DNA from: Epiperipatus broadwayi
Lineage: Eukaryota > Onychophora > Udeonychophora > Euonychophora > Peripatidae
Direction of reading: 5' to 3'
Length of the DNA: 64,000 nt
NCBI GenBank assembly: GCA_028023455.1
Contig: JAQFVV010012547.1
Span: forward strand, 184,001-248,000
Part shown: positions 23,767-36,300 of the stretch, piece by piece
How positions within the stretch are numbered: the first letter of the stretch is position 1
How the letters are laid out: each line of letters opens with the position of its first letter
The notes under the pieces: model-generated
Told to the model about the DNA's origin: nothing
The model's database searches: none
Seen by the model: only the letters and a program-made list of their open reading frames with translations
Translations under genes and position numbers: made by a program

Positions 23767-25531
23767 TGTAATGGTTTAAGCCTTTTTTCATTACTACTTG
23801 GCTACTTTGGACTAACACTATCTCTCAAATTATTTCTTTAATATATCGGTTTTATTATTATCGAGATCTATGACTTAAATATTATTATTACTGAGAACTA
23901 TGTTTTAAATATTTATTAATATTTTCTGCTTAGCGTATTTATGGATATCATCATCTGACTTCACGTGCGAATCTTATGTGGGCATAAGAATTATGCTGGA
24001 AGGGATGAGAAGAGTAATCATAGCTTATTCATAAATGTCTGGCCACTGGCTATCACATGCATATATATCTTTTAACTATATATGGTAAGGCAATAAGAAT
24101 CCGATTAATTAACTAATGAAATAACTATCACATGCATATATATCTTTTAATGAAATACATAATACATGAAATAATGAAAAAAAGGAATATTTAAATGTGC
24201 TCAAATATTCAATAAAACTTACATAAAATAATGAAAAGAGAATATTTCAATGTGCTCAGATATTTAATAAAATGCTAGAATATACATATGTATTTATATA
24301 GACAAGCAAACGAAACAATAATAAAAAAAAATGTTGTCTAAGTATTTCAAGAACCATGTAATTTTTCTAAAGGTGGGAGAGCTGTTTGAAATATAGTTAT
24401 ATTAAAGTCTCTAAATATCACTGAAAGTGTGCATTAATGTATTTTATGAAAATGAAATGTAATTATTATCTTGAGTTCCCCAGGGAAGTTAACTTATATT
24501 GCTTCACAATGAGAATGAGTTCATCGGCACACTATGGCCACTGAAATTGTCCAGCCTAGATATCTTGTGCTAATTTGTTTTTCGAATATCCACTGGTTCA
24601 TTCATTATTTTGGATATAGGTAGGGAAAGACAGATGTCCGGTTGCGGATCCCTCTTCAATTTTAGGCAATGATTCGATAATGTAGCAGCTTCGGCTTCTT
24701 CATGAGACTGGGGGGTAGAAAGTCTAGCATGTTTAAAGCTTTACCCCAGCCTACTATTCATCTTTAGCCGGTGAATATTAATATTTTTGTTGATTCAAAC
24801 AACAGTTTTCAGAAATTTCTGATTCAAGAAATCTATATCACGAACAAACAAATGTATATATCTTTTATATTTCAAAAACTCCAGTCTTAAAATGTCTCCT
24901 GATATTTTTCTATTTATAATTTCAAAAACTTCAGTCTTAAAATGTCTCCTGATATTTTTCTATTTATATAATTTTTTTTCTTTTCCTTTCCAGAAAGTGT
25001 AATCTCAAGAATCTTAGTTATTTTTCTGTATCCTGGCACATGGTATCTGAGGTCCGGCTTTCTTTGTTCTATTTACTTTTCTTAAAAAAAAAAAAAAACC
25101 TTTTAGCACCTTTTCTCTTTTATCTAAAAAAATTTCATAGAACATCTTTGGTAAATAACTTAAAATTATACAATCTGTTTAGTTTCTCTCTCTTTTTTCT
25201 TCTTTTTTTATTTTCATTAACATATTTTTTATTTTCCTATTTTTATTAAAAATAAAATGCTGCAAATTTAGATATGAAAATAACACATATTTTTTCTAGA
25301 CAATTCCTTTTGTTTGGTTTCCTATACAATAACATATAAACACACATGTTTCATTAAAATAAATGAACACAAACCCTCCCTTTATGCCTGTTTTAACTCT
25401 TTATGTACCATTCTAGAAAACCCCCAAAATCGAATATGTACAACATATAGTTAGTAATAATATCTATACATATATGCATGAATACAAAATCCCTTTCTAT
25501 GGAACAAGGTTTAATCTCATTCCCTGTTACA
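23767..25531 (-). repeat. 5' LTR of the 17.7-25.5 kb element, uninterrupted
   Basis: Serves as the empty-site reference for both Penelope insertions. It contains two local duplications absent from the sister copy: about 24047-24150 (repeated CATGCATATATATCTTTTAA) and about 24875-24965 (repeated TCTTAAAATGTCTCCTGATA). Confidence 0.75.
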
Positions 25532-25535
25532 ATGT

Positions 25536-26766
25536 ATACATTCTTTTATTTTTAATCATCATTCATTTAGTGTCTTTTCTAATTATATTTTTAATGAAAC
25601 TGTAAATAAAAATCATCTCTGATTTATATTTCATTAACACTGTTAGACAGTCTAAGATGAAAACCTAATTAAAACAATCTTAAACAATATTTGAGACTTA
25701 TTTTAAATAAGCTAGCACAAAATCATTCTTATAATAATATCACAGATGCTATTAAATTTTCGAATACAATATTGCTATGTTTACTTCTATTAACTGCTCA
25801 AGTCAAATTTTGTTTGCTTTTTTTATTTATGGATTTGAGTAGGAAGAATTGCATGCATTAAAGTCACCAATAATTAAGACTTACTGCAAAGTATTTACCG
25901 GGAATGGAAAAGTGTTATTTTGGAATATAAATTAAATAAGATAGAATTGATTAGTGACAGATCGTTATATTCAAGAAGCATTAGAAACTTTTGTTTTTGA
26001 ATAAGAGAATAAAAATGAGATTTCTAAGTATAATTTTGTATTTCAAAAAATATAATTTATTGAGAAATAAAGAAATAATAATGTGATGACATTACATTAT
26101 ATTACTTTGCTTGGATAAGTAGAGTAAATAATACAGAATAATATTATATTTAATATGAACAATTAATTTTAAAATACAAGTCATTTATTAGTTTAGATAA
26201 TCTGATATTTAAACATTATCTCTGTGGTAGGGTAAACTTGGGAAGATTGCCACTCTAGTATTTTGAATGTCGTATGAACTCAACTAATAATTCAACTATT
26301 TTTTGCCTTGTGAAGTGTAGGCAGCAATAGCATGACAGACTTGAGAGCTAAAACTTTCCAGATAATAAGCTCTATCTATTATTTTGATATTAAAATGTTA
26401 TTTTAAAGACCCAAGCAATTCCTTATTTTATTTGAATATTAATTTAAATTAAATTAGCAAATTTAAACAACATAGTTATATGAATAATTGAGAACCAAAG
26501 TAACAAAATTATGAAAATGATTCATTGATTTATTGTTACTATAGGATGTAATGCATGTAGTTTTTCATACTTCAAAACAAATGAAAGTACTTGGGCAATT
26601 CTATCATTACATTGATTCTTACAGAAAGTCATTTTAGTGAATCATTTATACTTTTTAAAAATAGATGAAATATTTTTAAATATAACAATAAGAAGAATAG
26701 ATGAATTTAATCTTTTTTTATGATATGATGAATATTCTGTAAATAGGATATGGTAAATATTCTATA
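25536..26766. other. AT-rich intron stretch
   Basis: No coding, repeat-family or RNA signal could be supported. Confidence 0.5.
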
Positions 26767-27840
26767 AAGAATGCAGAGGATATTATTAATAAATTAAATA
26801 ATATAAAATTAAATAGGAATCAAAGTACTTTTACAATGGATATTGAAAAAATGTATCCAAGTATATATTATTGAAGAGGGTTTAAAATTAATACCCAATA
26901 GTTTATATTTTAAATATAATAATGAATTTTGGTATATACATGAGGGATGGATTATGGGTTGTGCAATTAGTGGGTTGATCTCATCAATATTTATAAATGA
27001 ATTAAAAAAATATTGTAATTAAAAAAAGGATAATTAGTCAAGAAATAATACATTATTCTAGATATGTTGATGATATTTTAATTATTAGTAATAAAAAAGC
27101 AATGAATAATATTTATAATGAATTTAATAATAATATATATAAAATTAAATTTACAGAAGTAGAATTTGAAGATAAAATTAAATATTTAGATATAGAAATT
27201 AAATAGATAAAGAAAATAAAATTAAGTTAAAACATTTTATTAAAGAACATAAATTAAGAAAAATTATTCATGTAGATTCACAACAAGCATGGGTATAAAA
27301 ATTGGCAGTTAATAAAAATTTTAAATATAGGAATGATAAATATAATATAGATAATAGTGTAGCTCAATTACAAAAGAATCAGTTTATTAAATTACATAAA
27401 GATTATAGATATAATCCTAAAACTATTAAAAATATATTTTTTAATTCTAAAACATCTGTAGTGGGTGATAACATTTCTGAAAAAAATAATGGTATTGATA
27501 ATGGTAATAATGAATCAAATAAGAAAAGGATTAGACTTTCATATAAAATTACATGTGAAATTTGTAAAATGATTTACTTTGGGCATACTGGCAAACAATT
27601 AGAGGTATGAGCCAAAGAACATAATAATACAATTAATAGAAAAGATGATAAATCTGCATTATATATTCATTACTTAAAATATGGGCATAGAATAGATGCT
27701 ATAAAATGTATTAAATGTTTAAATTACATCAAAGATCCAAAAAGATGACAAATAAATGAAGCTTATTATATTAAAAATAATTTAAATAATTGTATGAATA
27801 TTTACAAGACTTCTATAAATTTGATTAATAATTAGTTAAT
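26767..27840 (+). pseudogene. Second Penelope-like RT plus GIY-YIG fragment, very AT-rich
   Basis: Fragments in shifting frames read TFTMDIEKMYPSI, then GWIMGCAISGLISSIFINEL (the PLE 'G.a.G...S' block), RYVDDILIISNKK (YVDD at 27063-27074), and FTEVEFEDKIKYLDIEI. After 27302 comes a connection region. At 27547-27610 it reads CEICKMIYFGHTGKQLEV, a GIY-YIG core with YFG in place of YIG, followed by KEHNNTI and YIHYLKYGH. Stops and frameshifts make it inactive. Codon use is far more AT-biased than in the 18-20 kb element, so it is a different lineage. Confidence 0.75.
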
Positions 27841-27914
27841 TAAAAATGAATGGAAAATTATATAAATTGACATATATATAATTGTAAAAGAAAAAATGCA
27901 TGTAATTTATTTTA

Positions 27915-28180
27915 GACAAAACAAAACTCTCCGTACAGTATTGCCACCCTGTGCCAACCAGAGTAATCAATGAATGCCAGAAGGCTTGTGCATAAAATCC
28001 CTATCTAATGCCTACTCATCCAATATCCCCAGACTAGTTTCTGGCTTGTGGCATCGTCAGTGAGGAGCTTTGGATCTGAGAGCACTGTATCGGCACAGGG
28101 TGGCAATACTGTATGGAGAGTTTTGCTTTGTTTATAAACAATTATGTGCTAGTATAAGATAGTGATCATGTGATGCTTAA
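27915..28180. mobile_element. Hammerhead repeat insertion B, minimal head-to-head dimer
   Basis: The minus-strand half is 27915-28091 and the plus-strand half about 28092-28180, both partial units. The 12-bp TSD TAATTTATTTTA lies at 27903-27914 and 28181-28192. The plus half starts at GGCACAGGGTGGCAA, homologous to the GCACAAGATGGCAC start seen in arrays A and C. It lies 75 bases after the Penelope fragment. Confidence 0.82.
28026..28066 (-). ncRNA. Hammerhead motif in insertion B, damaged stem II
   Basis: The core is CUGACGA (position 7 changed, usually tolerated), but one base is lost at the start of stem II, leaving UGCC against GCCA. Stem I, GAAA and the palindromic stem III are intact. 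Confidence 0.55.
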
Positions 28181-28192
28181 TAATTTATTTTA

Positions 28193-29097
28193 TTTATTAT
28201 ATTGTTATGATATAGTCAATTATTTTGTAATTACTGGATTTATGTGTAGGTTTTGATTTATTTTAATGATTTATATTGGTATCTGTTGTTTTAATTTCAT
28301 TATTGAATACTAGATGGTTTTATGTCTGTAATAGTTCATTAACGTAATGGATTATTAACATTTGAAAAGGGCACCAAATCAGGTGCTGAAAAAGGTTTTT
28401 TATGTATATAAAAAATTTGATATTTATATAGCTGTTGTAAGAATTTATTATTTTCTGATTATTATTTTATGGAAGAACAGCATAAAGATATATATATATA
28501 TTTCCAATTTGATGATTTCACCTTTATATATTATAGTTTGTTGAAAAATGCAAATATTTTAATATTTATATTAGAATATTATAGTGTTATATTTAATCAG
28601 AAATATTCAATTTTGATTGTGCAAGATACAAAACCTTTCATATGGTTGACATTTTATTAGAAATGAATTCCAATGTAGATAATAACAGCTCTTTTAAAAA
28701 CTAAATTAGATGCCATTTGCAACTACTTCTCATTTAAGATCTTATGATCTCAAATATCACAGTTTGAAATACATTTTAATGCTTATATGAAATGTTAAAA
28801 TATTTCACTTTTAACATTTATAACACTATAGCAAATTATATAAACATAATATAACACTTATTTTTTTCAGTAGATTTATGACATCTTATACCAATGCTAT
28901 GTTATTAATTTCTTGATTGAGTAAATCATTATACTTATTTCTATACATTTATTTTATAAAGATATTTTTATTTCCTATGATATTGTTAAATCTTTCAGTT
29001 TTTGCTAAAAATGTATGAACTAATGATCTGTAATCCTAGTTTCAAACTCAGAGATAGATTCATTTTCCTCACAGAAAAATTATAGAAAAATTAGTGA
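28193..29097. other. AT-rich spacer between insertions B and C
   Basis: No gene or repeat family was recognised; composed of AT-rich sequence and short TA runs. Confidence 0.5.
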
Positions 29098-29277
29098 TAA
29101 TATAATATTAAGCATCACATGATCACTATCTCATACTAGCACAATAATTGTTATTAAACAATTCAAAATACAGCAAAACTCTCCATATATTAGTGCCATC
29201 TTGTGCTAACAAGAGCAATCAATGGATGCCAGAAGGCTTGTGCATAAAATCCCTATCTAGTGCCTACTCATCCAATA

Positions 29278-29319
29278 TCCCCAGACTAGTTTCTGGCTTG
29301 TGGCCTTCATCAGTGAGGA
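29278..29319 (-). ncRNA. Hammerhead ribozyme motif, array C unit 1
   Basis: Consensus at every core and stem position (same as 3277-3318). Confidence 0.72.
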
Positions 29320-29743
29320 GCTTTGGATTTGAGAGCACTGCACCTAGATCTTAGGATCTAATGCAACCCTCCAGCACCCACCTTTTAACTCTATTTAACT
29401 ACAAAACTATGAGAATGAAATTGAAAACACTATTAATAATTTCAATCCAAGCTCAATAGCTTATATAGTCATATGGGTCTGAACTCAATTCAGTACCCAT
29501 ACATTTTGGTGTCTTTGGCTCTTTAACAACCATAGCCACCACTATCCTATTAGGCAGGATTGGTGCTAAACCACTAAACATCACATGATCACTATCTCAT
29601 ACTAGCACAATAATTGTTATTAAACAATTCAAAATACAGCAAAACTCTCCATATAGTAGTGCCATCTTGTGCTAACAAGAGCAATCAATGGATGCCAGAA
29701 GGCTTGTGCATAAAATCCCTATCTAGTGCCTACTCATCCAATA

Positions 29744-29785
29744 TTCCCAGACTAGTTTCTGGCTTGTGGCCTTCATCAGTGAGGA
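29744..29785 (-). ncRNA. Hammerhead ribozyme motif, array C unit 2
   Basis: One change in stem I (UGGGAA instead of UGGGGA) creates one C-A mismatch near the far end; the core is intact. Confidence 0.66.
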
Positions 29786-30208
29786 GCCTTGGATCTGAGA
29801 GCACTGCACCTAGATCTTAGGATCTAATGCAACCCTCCAGCACCCACCTTTTAACTCTATTTAACTACAAAACTATGAGAATGAAATTGAAAACCTATTA
29901 ATATTTTCAACCCAAGCTCAATAGCTTATATAGTCATATGGGTCTGAACTCAATTCAGTACCCATACATTTTGGTGTCTTTGGCTCTTTAACAACCATAG
30001 CCACCACTATCCTATTAGGCAGGATTGGTGTTAAACCACTAAACATCACATGATCACTATCTCATACTAGCACAATAATTGTTATTAAACAATTCAAAAT
30101 ACAGCAAAACTCTCCATATAGTAGTGCCATCTTGTGCTAACAAGAGCAATCAATGGATGCCAGAAGGCTTGTGCATAAAATCCCTATCTAGTGCCTACTC
30201 ATCCAATA

Positions 30209-30250
30209 TCCCCAGACTAGTTTCTGACTTGTGGCCTTCATCAGTGAGGA
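30209..30250 (-). ncRNA. Hammerhead ribozyme motif, array C unit 3
   Basis: Stem II right strand is GUC instead of GCC, giving one G-U pair; everything else is consensus. Confidence 0.66.
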
Positions 30251-30618
30251 GCCTTGGATCTGAGAGCACAAGATGGCACTACTATATGGAGAGTTTTGCT
30301 GTATTTTGAATTGTTTAATAACAATTATTGTGCTAGTATGAGATAGTGATCATGTGATGTTTAGTGGTTTAACACCAATCCTGCCTAATAGGATAGTGGT
30401 GGCTATGGTTGTTAAAGAGCCAAAGACACCAAAATGTATGGGTACTGAATTGAGTTCAGACCCATATGACTATATAAGCTATTGAGCTTGGGTTGAAAAT
30501 ATTAATAGTGTTTTCAATTTCATTCTCATAGTTTTGTAGTTAAATAGAGTTAAAAGGTGGGTGCTGGAGGGTTGCATTAGATCCTAAGATCTAGGTGCAG
30601 TGCTCTCAGATCCAAGGC

Positions 30619-30660
30619 TCCTCACTGATGAAGGCCACAAGCCAGAAACTAGTCTGGGGA
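30619..30660 (+). ncRNA. Hammerhead ribozyme motif, array C plus-strand copy
   Basis: Consensus copy on the + strand. The predicted cleavage is after C 30654, at CUAGUC/UGGGGA. Confidence 0.74.
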
Positions 30661-30794
30661 TATTGGATGAGTAGGCACTAGATAGGGATTTTATGCACAA
30701 GCCTTCTGGCATCCATTGATTGCTCTTGTTAGCGCAAGATGGCACTACTATATGGAGAGTTTTGCTGTATTTTGAATTGTTTAATATAATATTA

Positions 30795-33379
30795 ACTTAT
30801 AAAAGCTCTTAAAGTCAATTCAGATGATATTCAAAATATTGGATAAACATTTTAAAATTAGTGAATTACTTTTAAAAAACTTTGTCAGGATTGATAAAGG
30901 AAAATCAGAACTAAATTTTACTAAATCTTTTTAGCTGCATATGTTGATTGTTGAAGAGATGCATTAATTAAAAAGCAAAAGCATGCTCATATTGAAGAGA
31001 ATGTTAAAAAATTTCACTTAGATATATATTATAATGGAATGCAATCACCCCACAGGATGGTAAGGGTCATTTTACATTCACTCTGTAATGGAACTCACAA
31101 ACAATATACTAAAAGATGTAAGAAGCAAATCATTTACACATTAATTATGTGCTGATTGCTTAATTAAGTATTATTTATGTTTTATTTATTCATAACTATT
31201 TCTTTGATTACATTTGTATGAATGTGTCATCATCATATAATCTGGCTCATGATACCACTACAGCACTCTAGTTTTTAATTTTCAATAATATGATTTTAAA
31301 TACACATCAGTATGGCTATTGAAATTATACTACTCACACAGATCATTGATGATGACTATTCCATTTAACAATTTGCAGCTGGTATAATTCCTTCAGTCAA
31401 CCAATATATTTATAGGATTATGAATTACAGCTAAACACCATTTCTAATTAAAAAATGATATTATTTTACTAAAGAGCAATTTTAGATATACATCCCTCTC
31501 ATGTTGCTTGCTTCTGCACTCCTCAACACTTTTTCATCAGCAAACATGAAATCAGCAAAGATAGTTATAAAGTTTAAACTCATCTGCATGGAAAGAGATG
31601 CAATCACCCACATACAAGATGAATTTTAACAATAAACAAAACAAATTTATTTAATTAAATAATTTATGCATATATTTAAACACAACAGATAAAAAAAAGT
31701 GTAAATTGATATTGGAAAATAAATACAAAGAAAAATTACGTTTAAATTTAATTAATAAGAATGGCACTTTCTATTAATAAAATAATAATAAAAAATCATC
31801 TTACCCAAAATCATTAGTTCATTAGACCGGTCTTTAAATATGGTACTATGTTTAGGAGAATTTGACTATTGTAAATCCATATACATAATTATTAACAAGT
31901 ATTCAGTTCTTAAGTCTTCATGGCAGGTGGAAGTAATTGTTATGATAAGTATAATGGAATAGGGCCTATAAGTTGACCACCATGTCTTCTCTCATTCCAG
32001 GCAGGCAACAGCTGATCTTTACAGGAGGGCTACTATAGTTTTTCTGACTTCAGGCAGGTAACAGGTGATTCACTACAGGAGGGATATGTGATCCAGAGTC
32101 CAGACTGGCACACACTAGAATTTTAACACTGCATTCTTCTTAATATCATTAGTAACATGATAGTTAAGTTAATTATAGAGAATAAAATGTTGTGGGTGCA
32201 CATAGTTTTTTTAAAAGGATAAATGCATGCACAAAACAATACTTTAATTAATAATCTGGTGTTTTAATGCATCATTAATGATATTGATTTGAAATATATA
32301 TTGTGCCCTTATCTATAGGTCATAATAAGGTAGAATGATCAATTGCTAAAAAAATTTTAAATTTTAAGATATGTTTGTATGATATATGAATAATAGTAGG
32401 ATAATTAGATTTTATAGTACAATTTAAGGCTGAATTGAATACCTGGTATATAAAAGTGTAATGAATTATTTAAAAAAACAATTAAATAAAGCTTAATTAT
32501 CTTCTTGCTTATGGTTGTAAAAGCTGGCCATATAAAATAACACAGCTATAAATAGTTAAAAATATATTAATAATTCGAGTATGATATTTTAAAACTAATA
32601 AATTAAATAAATGCTATATGTAGTGTTATAATTATATTTAATAGTCAAAATTAATTGAGTATATTTTGAGATAAACTTTATGATGGTGAGAATTATATTT
32701 GGTTCTACATTTTTAAATTATTTTTCCAAATTTTTATCTAATTATTTTTATATAATATAATATATCAGTTTTGGTAATTTAGACCGAGACGTAAATTAAA
32801 AAAAAAAAAAAAAATCATCTGATAAAGTTAGTAATCATGTGACTGTATATTATATACCTTCACACACACGCTTGTTAGAATATAATAATAAAGTTTGTGA
32901 ATTATAAAACTAAATGTAATTGCTATCTATCGTTAAAGTAAAAGTTGAAATATTAAATGTTATTTTAATAATTGTTTTAAAGTTTAAATGATTTTGATAA
33001 AACTATAATTGAGTTTAAAAATACTATTCTAAGTAATATTTTAAAACATGACGTCATAAATTCTTTATTTTAAAAAAAGTTTAATCTATTATAAAACTAA
33101 AAATGTGTAAATTTGTTCGCGCTAAAAAAGTCATTAACCAATCAACGGAGGTATTTAGCAGACAAAAAATAGGAATTATACGGAGCGGGAAAAGTAATGT
33201 GTAAGTAAAGGAAGGAGTAACATATTTTTTTAGCTGTATAAGATCGTAAGCTAGAAAAGTGATATAATTTTAAAATTTTATATTTATTTTAAAAGTTTTT
33301 TAAAATATAATATTTTGAACTACCTTTAAATGGAAGGCTAGTTTAAAAGATTTCTTACCAGGATTTTTATTCAAGTTTA
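30795..33379. other. AT-rich intron stretch
   Basis: No coding signal. A short near-repeat, GGCAGGYRACAGSTGATYY type, occurs twice (about 32000-32020 and 32044-32064). A poly-A run is at about 32797-32814. Confidence 0.45.
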
Positions 33380-36300
33380 GCTGAAACCTTGCAGTAAAAT
33401 GGAAATACTACAGAAAAAAGTACTTAAAAGTATTGATAAAGTAAAAATAATTGTAAAGTGCCTTGAATACAGTTTATTTGTGATCAACCAGGAAATCATT
33501 AGAACTCAGATAAATATAATTTGGACATTATACAGAAAACTTAAAAGAAAAGTTATTTGCCGTCAGGAAAAATTATGACGCACAATTTTAAAAGGCTACT
33601 CCGAAGTTTTTTTTTATTCTTCTCTATGGAAAAATTAAGATGCGTATATCATAAAGAAAAAATTATGTAAAAGTTATAATGGAGAAAGAATGTTTGTCTT
33701 TTTAAAGGAAACATTACAAAGTATATAGTACCAGAATTTTAAAAGAAGGAAAAAAGTTACAGAATAATAATATGAAAGAGCTATTGTGTTTTTATGAAAA
33801 AGGAACAGAAAAACTTTCTCTAAGAAGAATTAAAAATATTATAAAGTGTTCATTAGAGAAATGATTAATAAAGATAAAGATTTGGAAACTATAAATCTAA
33901 TTTACTTAATGAAATGAATCCATGGAAACAGAAAAGTTTTATTGAATATTTAAATCAAAGTACTGAGAAGATGCATCGTAAAAGTCGCGCGGGAGAAAAT
34001 ATTAGCAAGAAATATTAGAAGAGAATATTTAGAAGTTTTCTTTACGGGATTAACTAATATCATAATTAATAATTGTATTAAATATTATAAAAAACCAAGG
34101 ATTGTCATCTATGAATATTTATTAAACAGAGCAATAATTGTTTTGCCTTAAAATTGAACAAGCAGGGAGAAGAACATTAAGTGACTGAAGAAGAAATAAT
34201 AAACATTTTTTTTTAGCTTTAGTATGAATGGTTTTCAAGGAAATTTGATGAAGAAGTACAGTAAATATAGTTTGAAATATTTTTTTTACTAATTTATTTT
34301 AAAATACAAAATGTTATGTGAGATTAGGGAAAACATAAAACATAAATTTAGTAATATTAAAATTTAAATATAATAGCTTGATAAAATTATAGAAATAGTG
34401 TTTAAAATAAAGTGTATGGATGTGAATCTTATATCTACAAGGATCAAATGGATGGTGAAGCCTACGGAACGCGATCGAGGAGATAAAGGTCGTTTGGTAA
34501 TTTTAATAGTTGTTTATAATGCATAATGTATTTTTTTTAGATCATCTATTGACCTAAGAATGAAGTGTGAAAGTCTAAATTATATGTACACATTTTATAC
34601 AACATTTTTAACATATTATGAGATAGGAGTAATTCGGATTATGCATACGACAATTTTTTAAAGTATATTAATCATATAATTTAACATAACAATTGTGTGA
34701 TTCTTTTGAACTTTCATGTGATAAAGTATTCAGATATTTAAATAGTTTGTATATGATTAAATATACGGAGGAAAGTAGTAAAAAGATTTTCTTATAGAAC
34801 AGTGGAATAGTTTTAAAATAAATGAATTTTATTATTGTTAGTAATGCAGATATGTATTTGTCGATGTACAGTATAGAAAAAATCTTGAGAAATAAGATCG
34901 GATAGTGACTTGGAAGTACTAGTGGAGAGGAAACTAAGATGATGTTTTTTTTTAAGAAATAGGAAAAATAAAGGATTTGGATCATATTTAGTTTTGTGTG
35001 AATTCAGTATAGTTAACTAGGCCCTATAACTGAACACATATAGTTTGGACAGTGTTTTTGCATATCTTTAAACTTTGGATGTTATAATAAAGCTGAAGAA
35101 ATAGCTTTAACATCGCTCCTATAATAGAAGTTGGTAGACAGGTAAAGGTCACTCCTCTATAGTGTCTTTTAATTCACTGTGCCATGATTGTCAAGGTATA
35201 TGACGAGTAATATTCTAGTTGTATTTTGATCCTATGCATCTATCTTCGCTATCCTTATTTCGTGAATCTGCATCGGTCAGAAAGATATTTTCAAAGAAAT
35301 AATGAATAAAATAGAACTGAAGATATGTTATCGTTTATGTAAGAATAGTTTATTTGCTTAAATGTATAGAATTGTGTAACTTTAAAATTGAAAGTCCATA
35401 ATATCATAAAGAGAGAAAGAATCATATAATACATTGTAAAATTAATTCAGAAATGAATATAAGATTTTGAAAAGAAATCTAAACCAAGTATTTTAAAAGT
35501 GATAATAAAATTTGAATGTTTTTTTTTTTTTTTAAATAATATTTAGAAAATAAGTATTGCATATTTATCAAGAGAAAATTCAATAAGGTATAATAAACAT
35601 ATACTTGTGCATGGTATATTAATAGTTATAATTATATCATCCGAAGTAAGGCTTGAATGAGAATATTAGGATTAATAAACATCGGATAATGAATAATAAA
35701 AACCTAATACCGAATGTAGAATAGTGTTTTGACTTTGTAAGATTCCATACAACCAATATGAAACTAAATTTTGTTATTTTGTAGAATTTTATTACGAATG
35801 TAAATTTTTGTAAAAAAAATGTAATTTTAATAATATTAGGGATGAAAAGTGTTTGTGATAATCATATAAGAAATGCATTTTGTAATAAGCTAACCATAAT
35901 AATAAATCAAATAATAATACTGTATTTTCTTAAGTGTTTAAAAAAATAAGATTTAACTAGGAAAAGTAAATAATATTTTGATTTCATTTTATAAATTAAT
36001 AAACTAAGTTGAGATATGAAAGTAAGGGATATCCAATGTATATAGTGTAAAAATATTGTTAATTTATTTATGTTGTTAATAAACTTTGTTTTAAATTTGT
36101 TTTAAAGTTTTGTGTCCGAGTTGTTATTTCTCCACATGGATGCATGAAATCACGATACATTTATAATTGAAACAGACATATAGGTTTTGCACAAAAGGTA
36201 AACATAAAAGTGTTATAAGAATTTTGAGAATTTATTGGTATGTTAAAATTAAAAGATCATAATTTTATATTATTTATTGGTCATAAGTTGGTTGCCACAA

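Larger units (their letters stand above)
17663..25531 (-). mobile_element. LTR retrotransposon with nested Penelope insertions
   Basis: Two repeats, 17663-22000 (about 1.75 kb once insertions are removed) and 23767-25531, flank 1.77 kb of internal sequence. On the minus strand the LTR runs from TGTAACAGGG to CCATTACA (TG...CA). A run of G with two As (GGGGGGAGGGGGT) next to 22001 is a polypurine tract. TGGTCTCCCAACTATGGGG next to 23766 sits at the primer-binding position; its tRNA was not identified. ATGT flanks both sides (17659-17662, 25532-25535), fitting a 4-bp TSD. No intact pol remains. Confidence 0.78.
29111..30781. mobile_element. Hammerhead repeat array C, head-to-head, four motif copies
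   Basis: The minus-strand half (29111-30267) has units starting at 29148, 29614 and 30079 (spacing 466 and 465). The plus-strand half (about 30264-30781) has one full unit plus a partial. They meet at GAGAGCACAAGATGG, where GCAC belongs to both halves (4-base microhomology). The 13-bp TSD TAATATAATATTA lies at 29098-29110 and 30782-30794. The minus half ends (RNA 3') at GTGATGCTT and the plus half at GAATTGTTTA. Units differ by few substitutions, so the array is young or homogenised. Confidence 0.87.
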
